Shown in pieces: positions 61,012 to 64,000 of a stretch of 64,000 nucleotides of DNA. How positions within the stretch are numbered: position 1 is the first letter of the stretch; each line of letters opens with the position of its first letter. The DNA is taken from positions 53,691 to 117,690 of the forward strand of contig NMRB01001618.1 of assembly GCA_002633025.1 (NCBI GenBank), given 5' to 3'. Below the pieces are notes generated by a model that had not been told where the DNA came from, made no database searches, and saw nothing but the letters and a program-made list of their open reading frames with translations. The translations under genes were made by a program, and so were the position numbers. The stretch comes from Notospermus geniculatus. Its lineage: Eukaryota > Nemertea > Pilidiophora > Heteronemertea > Lineidae.

Positions 61012-61786
61012 GGGCTTTAACCCGCTTTCACACCGGACCTGCGTAGAGTTGCGTTGTGCGGCGTACCGAGTACGCCGAAATTAGGCTGCGCACTCAGTTG
61101 CTGCGCGCAGGCTCGGCGTAGTCCCTGAATTTACATTAGCAAAAGTACAGCCCCTTTCACACCGGACCAACGTAGAGTTGCGTATTGCGGCGTACCGACT
61201 ACGCCGAGGTTACGCTGCCCTGCGCTGTGCCTACGCTGGCCTACGTGGCAATACGCCGAGGGACGCAAAGGGGTACGTGAGATAGACGCAAAAAATTATG
61301 CACGTTTAATTTTTTCGCATACTTTCGACGTAGAGCACTGGACGCAGGAAGTACGCAGTTTTAGGCAAGTCTACGCAATACTACGCTACTGTACGCCATG
61401 CCACGCAATAGTTCGCTACCCTATGACAGTCCGACGAAAAATCCTTCGAGGCTGGCGTAGTGTTACGTATGGAAGGGCGTAGTGTGGCGTACTTTGTTGC
61501 GTACGCCAGCCTCAAAGGACTGCTTTTTGGAGAACTGACACTTCATTTCTCTCTGTTTATATCATCGTCGATCATTACAGTTAGTGGCATATGTCACGTT
61601 TTCTTCTGGATTTCACACTTACATACATCCCAGAACAAAGAAAGGAATCCATGTAAGACTCAGTCCTAACACAAGATGGCGCCATTCCCTTAGGAAATAA
61701 ACGAAAAGCACTATGCCAAAGTCAGCTAGCCTCCATCCAATTCTCAATGCGACGAACACTCGCCACTTCGGTCCAACGTACTCTAG
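61012..61786. repeat. Direct repeat A with truncated SLC22 exon 3
   Basis: Nearly identical to 61872-62650. It contains a TTTCACACCGGACC-type repeat rich in ACGCCG / CGTAG words, a hairpin (GAGGCTGGCGTAGTG…TACGCCAGCCTC), then SLC22 exon 3 sequence cut off at GTCCAACGTACTCTA. The left edge adjoins an inverted ACGATCATAC…GTATGATCGTGTGGACGGGC element (about 60915-61020). Confidence 0.85.
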
Positions 61787-61871
61787 CCTACACAATCAAA
61801 TATCTGTCCATGAACATCATCATACAAATGTATGAGGATGTTTTGAACAAATGTATGATCGTGTAGACGGG

Positions 61872-62650
61872 CCTTAACCCGCTTTCACACCGGACCTTCG
61901 TAGAGTTGCGTTGTGCGGCGTGCCGAGTACGCCGAAATTAGTATATAGGCTGCGCACTCAGTTGCTGCGCGCAGGCTCGGCGTAGTCCCTGAATTTACAT
62001 TAGCAAAAGTACAGCCCCTTTCACACCGGACCAACGTAGAGTTGCGTATTGCGGCGTACCGACTACGCCGAGGTTACGCTGCCCTCTGCGCTGTGCCTAC
62101 GCTGGCCTACGTGGCAATACGCCGAGGGACGCAAACGGGTACGTGAGATAGACGCAAAAAAATATGCATGTTTAATTTTTTCGCATACTTTCGGCGTAGA
62201 GCACTGGACGCAGGAAGTACGCAGTTTTAGGCAAGTCTACGCAATACTACGCTACTGCACGCCATGCCACGCAATAGTTCGCTACCCTATGACAGTCCGA
62301 CGAAAAATCCTTCGAGGCTGGCGTAGTGTTACGTATGGAAGGGCGTAGTGTGGCGTACTTTGTTGCGTACGCCAGCCTCAAAGGACTGCTTTTTGGAGAA
62401 CTGACACTTCATTTCTCTCTGTTTATATCATCGTCGATGATTACAGTTAGTGGCATATGTCACGTTTTCTTCTGGATTTCACACTTACATACATCCCAGA
62501 ACAAAGAAAGGAATCCATGTAAGGCTCAGCCCTAACACAAGATGGCGCCATTCCCTCAGGAAATAAACGAAAAGCACTATGCCAAAGTCAGCTAGCCTCC
62601 ATCCAATTCTCAATGCGACGAACACTCGCCACTTCGGTCCAACGTACTCT
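61872..62650. repeat. Direct repeat B with complete SLC22 exon 3
   Basis: Second unit of the duplication. Here exon 3 continues intact to its acceptor at 62684. The 85-bp spacer between units (61787-61871) is the ACATCATCATACA / TGTATGATCGTG fold-back element. Confidence 0.85.
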
Positions 62651-63205
62651 ATCGGAAGCGTGCAGGCTGTCGGAGAGGTGCAAACTAGAGAAGAAGTTTG
62701 GAAAACGGTCATAACTAGTGTGTAATACATGCACATGAGCCATGACTAGGCCCTATTATTCAGAGTTGTTGGATGCATTACATGTTCGAAGATGGTGAAT
62801 CGAGCCGGTGCCTGAACCATCATAAGCAGAAAAGAAAGTGGGCTGAAGTCATTTTGTTCTCAACCAAGTGAAATAAGGACCACATCTTTCTACGAAAAAT
62901 AGGTCAAATATCCCACCTGCAAAAAAGCCAGTCAATATCCTTTGGAAGCTATAGACGGGCCAGGATGGAGCCACCGCCAACAGGGCCATCGACACTATTG
63001 TCAGTCCCCATGCCGCTAGCCCCACCGTACGGCGACCGAATATATCTGCAATTTGACCACTTGCCAGACCGCCTATCAACCCACCAGCGAAAAAAAGTGT
63101 CGCCATCAGACGAGACCGATAGCGTGTCCGGCAGATGAATTGCCACTGAAAATGAAAAATTCCTATGAAATATTGACGTTAATTACCACATTAAAAGATG
63201 GTACC

Positions 63206-63322
63206 CAAAGAAAGAGAAAGCACAAAAATTGACACACAAAATAAACAGGAAGTCAATTTCCAGAATCTTAGCACATTTTCGACCCCAACCGGGATCTCCT
63301 TCAGGCTGGCACTTTCAAGTCG
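63206..63322 (-). mobile_element. 117-bp retroelement-like insertion, 10-bp target duplication
   Basis: AGATGGTACC flanks the insert (63196-63205 and 63323-63332). On the minus strand it contains CTGAAGGAGATCCCGGTTGG, then GGTCGAAAATGTGC, related to the motif at 31595-31665. Other copies lack it. Confidence 0.75.
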
Positions 63323-63338
63323 AGATGGTACCATACCA

Positions 63339-63418
63339 TCCTGAGAATCCCAGGGCTTCGCGCTCGCTCACTCGCATTGAAGGGAGGGTACGACCGTAAA
63401 TGACCTGAGATCTCAGGA
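63339..63418. mobile_element. 80-bp insertion with 13-bp target duplication
   Basis: TGGTACCATACCA occurs at 63326-63338 and 63419-63431. The insert has short inverted ends (TCCTGAGA / TCTCAGGA). It overlaps the target duplication of the preceding element, so two events hit one site. Confidence 0.75.
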
Positions 63419-63885
63419 TGGTACCATACCAAACTGTCATTGAAGTGGAAGCGAAAACGTATCATGATGCAGTTTTCACAGATGAACAAGAACTTACTTC
63501 TGTAGTAGGCGACGTATACTCCTTCGAAAAAGTAACATTGACGCATTCAGCTTCCGGTGTTGGACATCCATCCCAGGTAGCATTACCAATAACGGCAGAC
63601 GTGTTACGGTCAACTGGGATGCAGGAATATCCGGGACTTCCCGTCTCAATAACGTAAAAATTATATGCCAATGCAGATGTGAGATCTAAGGCACAGCCAA
63701 AAATTATGATCAGGATTTGAGCAGGGCCCATGTTACCGACACCATCTAGAATATCTTCAAATTTTGGCTCCGTATCCGACTCCATTTCGCCGCAGTTCTT
63801 GACGGGTAAACAGGGAATTCAAGTCCGCGTCCAGCCCGTTTTGAATACCCTGATCGGTGAACCTTGTCGCCAAAGGTCAATCATC

Positions 63886-63964
63886 GGGTGGGCCAGAGAA
63901 AGTGTCCCTCCAACAATAAGCAATAGAAATGCTTTTGTTCGAGCGACACTTTCTCTGGCCCACC
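63886..63964. repeat. Small hairpin upstream of SLC22 copy 5
   Basis: GGGTGGGCCAGAGAAAGTGTC pairs with GACACTTTCTCTGGCCCACCC, with a loop of about 37 bp. No TSD was determined. Confidence 0.85.
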
Positions 63965-64000
63965 CTGTAGAAAGTGAATGGAAATATGCAAAACTCCAAA

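Larger units (their letters stand above)
57627..63785 (-). pseudogene. SLC22 organic ion transporter-like, copy 5, frameshifted
   Basis: Exons: 63785-63498, 63145-62917, 62684-62489, 60831-60598, 60427-60293, 58777-58632, 58371-58299 and 57833-57627. Exon 6 is 146 bp instead of 204 because 58 bp are missing between GTTGGAT and TGCCAG; copy 4 has these at 54713-54770. This removes most of SYGSATGNWM…YSCEVYP, the TM10-11 region, and shifts the frame. A truncated second exon 3 lies at 61786-61625. Intron 5 holds a TTAA element, intron 1 two more insertions and intron 7 the ribozyme-like element. All splice sites otherwise look usable. Either it is a pseudogene or the deletion is a local assembly error. 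Confidence 0.83.

Noticed and set aside
62049-62348. 99-codon plus-strand frame in the ACGCCG-rich repeat
   Set aside because: It lies wholly in palindromic repeat sequence, and the sister repeat unit does not keep it as the same long frame. There is no family resemblance.
1-64000. tRNA, rRNA or other structured RNA genes
   Set aside because: No stretch with convincing tRNA cloverleaf or rRNA sequence was seen. The only tRNA-like promoter boxes are in the tentative SINE at 30700-30870.

Overview
This window looks like nuclear DNA from a marine invertebrate, most likely a non-vertebrate deuterostome (echinoderm, hemichordate or amphioxus). The genes have many short exons with GT/AG introns and metazoan family membership (SLC6, SLC22, PAGR1, GLMP, a rhodopsin-type GPCR). 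The non-coding DNA is crowded with small fold-back transposons and with the palindromic word TAGGCCTA. I cannot name the species. The sequence is a draft assembly: one 708-base N run (51188-51895) and four single Ns (14114, 26745, 36907, 55578) each sit where sequence is missing or repeated.

Layout. 1-165: diverged 3' end of an SLC6 transporter gene. 2199-7705 (+): a complete 12-exon SLC6 transporter of amino-acid (glycine-transporter-like) type. 8118-9109 (-): a 3-coding-exon PAGR1 (PA1) homologue. The block holding SLC6 exons 8-12 plus PAGR1 (5917-10797) is tandemly duplicated at 10798-16061. The second SLC6 piece carries a frameshift, while the second PAGR1 is intact. 16268-18376 (+): a 3-exon class A GPCR. 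19308-29217 (+): an 18-exon gene for a bacterial-type GH63-like glucosidase, one exon of which is lost at the N at 26745. 32302-36380 (-): GLMP, a lysosomal membrane glycoprotein. 38531-63785 (-): a head-to-tail array of five SLC22 (organic ion transporter) genes, each with 8 coding exons in identical phases.

The SLC22 array is the most informative part. Copies 1 and 2 are readable end to end. Copy 1 has duplicated exons 6 and 7 that reading phase allows only as alternatives. Copies 3 and 4 lose exons to assembly gaps. Copy 5 has a frameshifting 58-bp deletion in exon 6, a truncated extra exon 3 and several transposon insertions. Because the copies are so alike, they act as filled and empty sites for each other. 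This lets target-site duplications be read directly for a TTAA element, a TA element, an ACA element, a CCTGG hairpin, and two retroelement-like insertions that carry a hammerhead-ribozyme-like core.

The genes do not form an operon or a shared pathway. The common themes are recent tandem duplication of transporter genes and heavy colonisation of introns by non-autonomous fold-back elements. Some duplications may be two haplotypes placed in series, so read depth or long reads should be checked before copy number is trusted.
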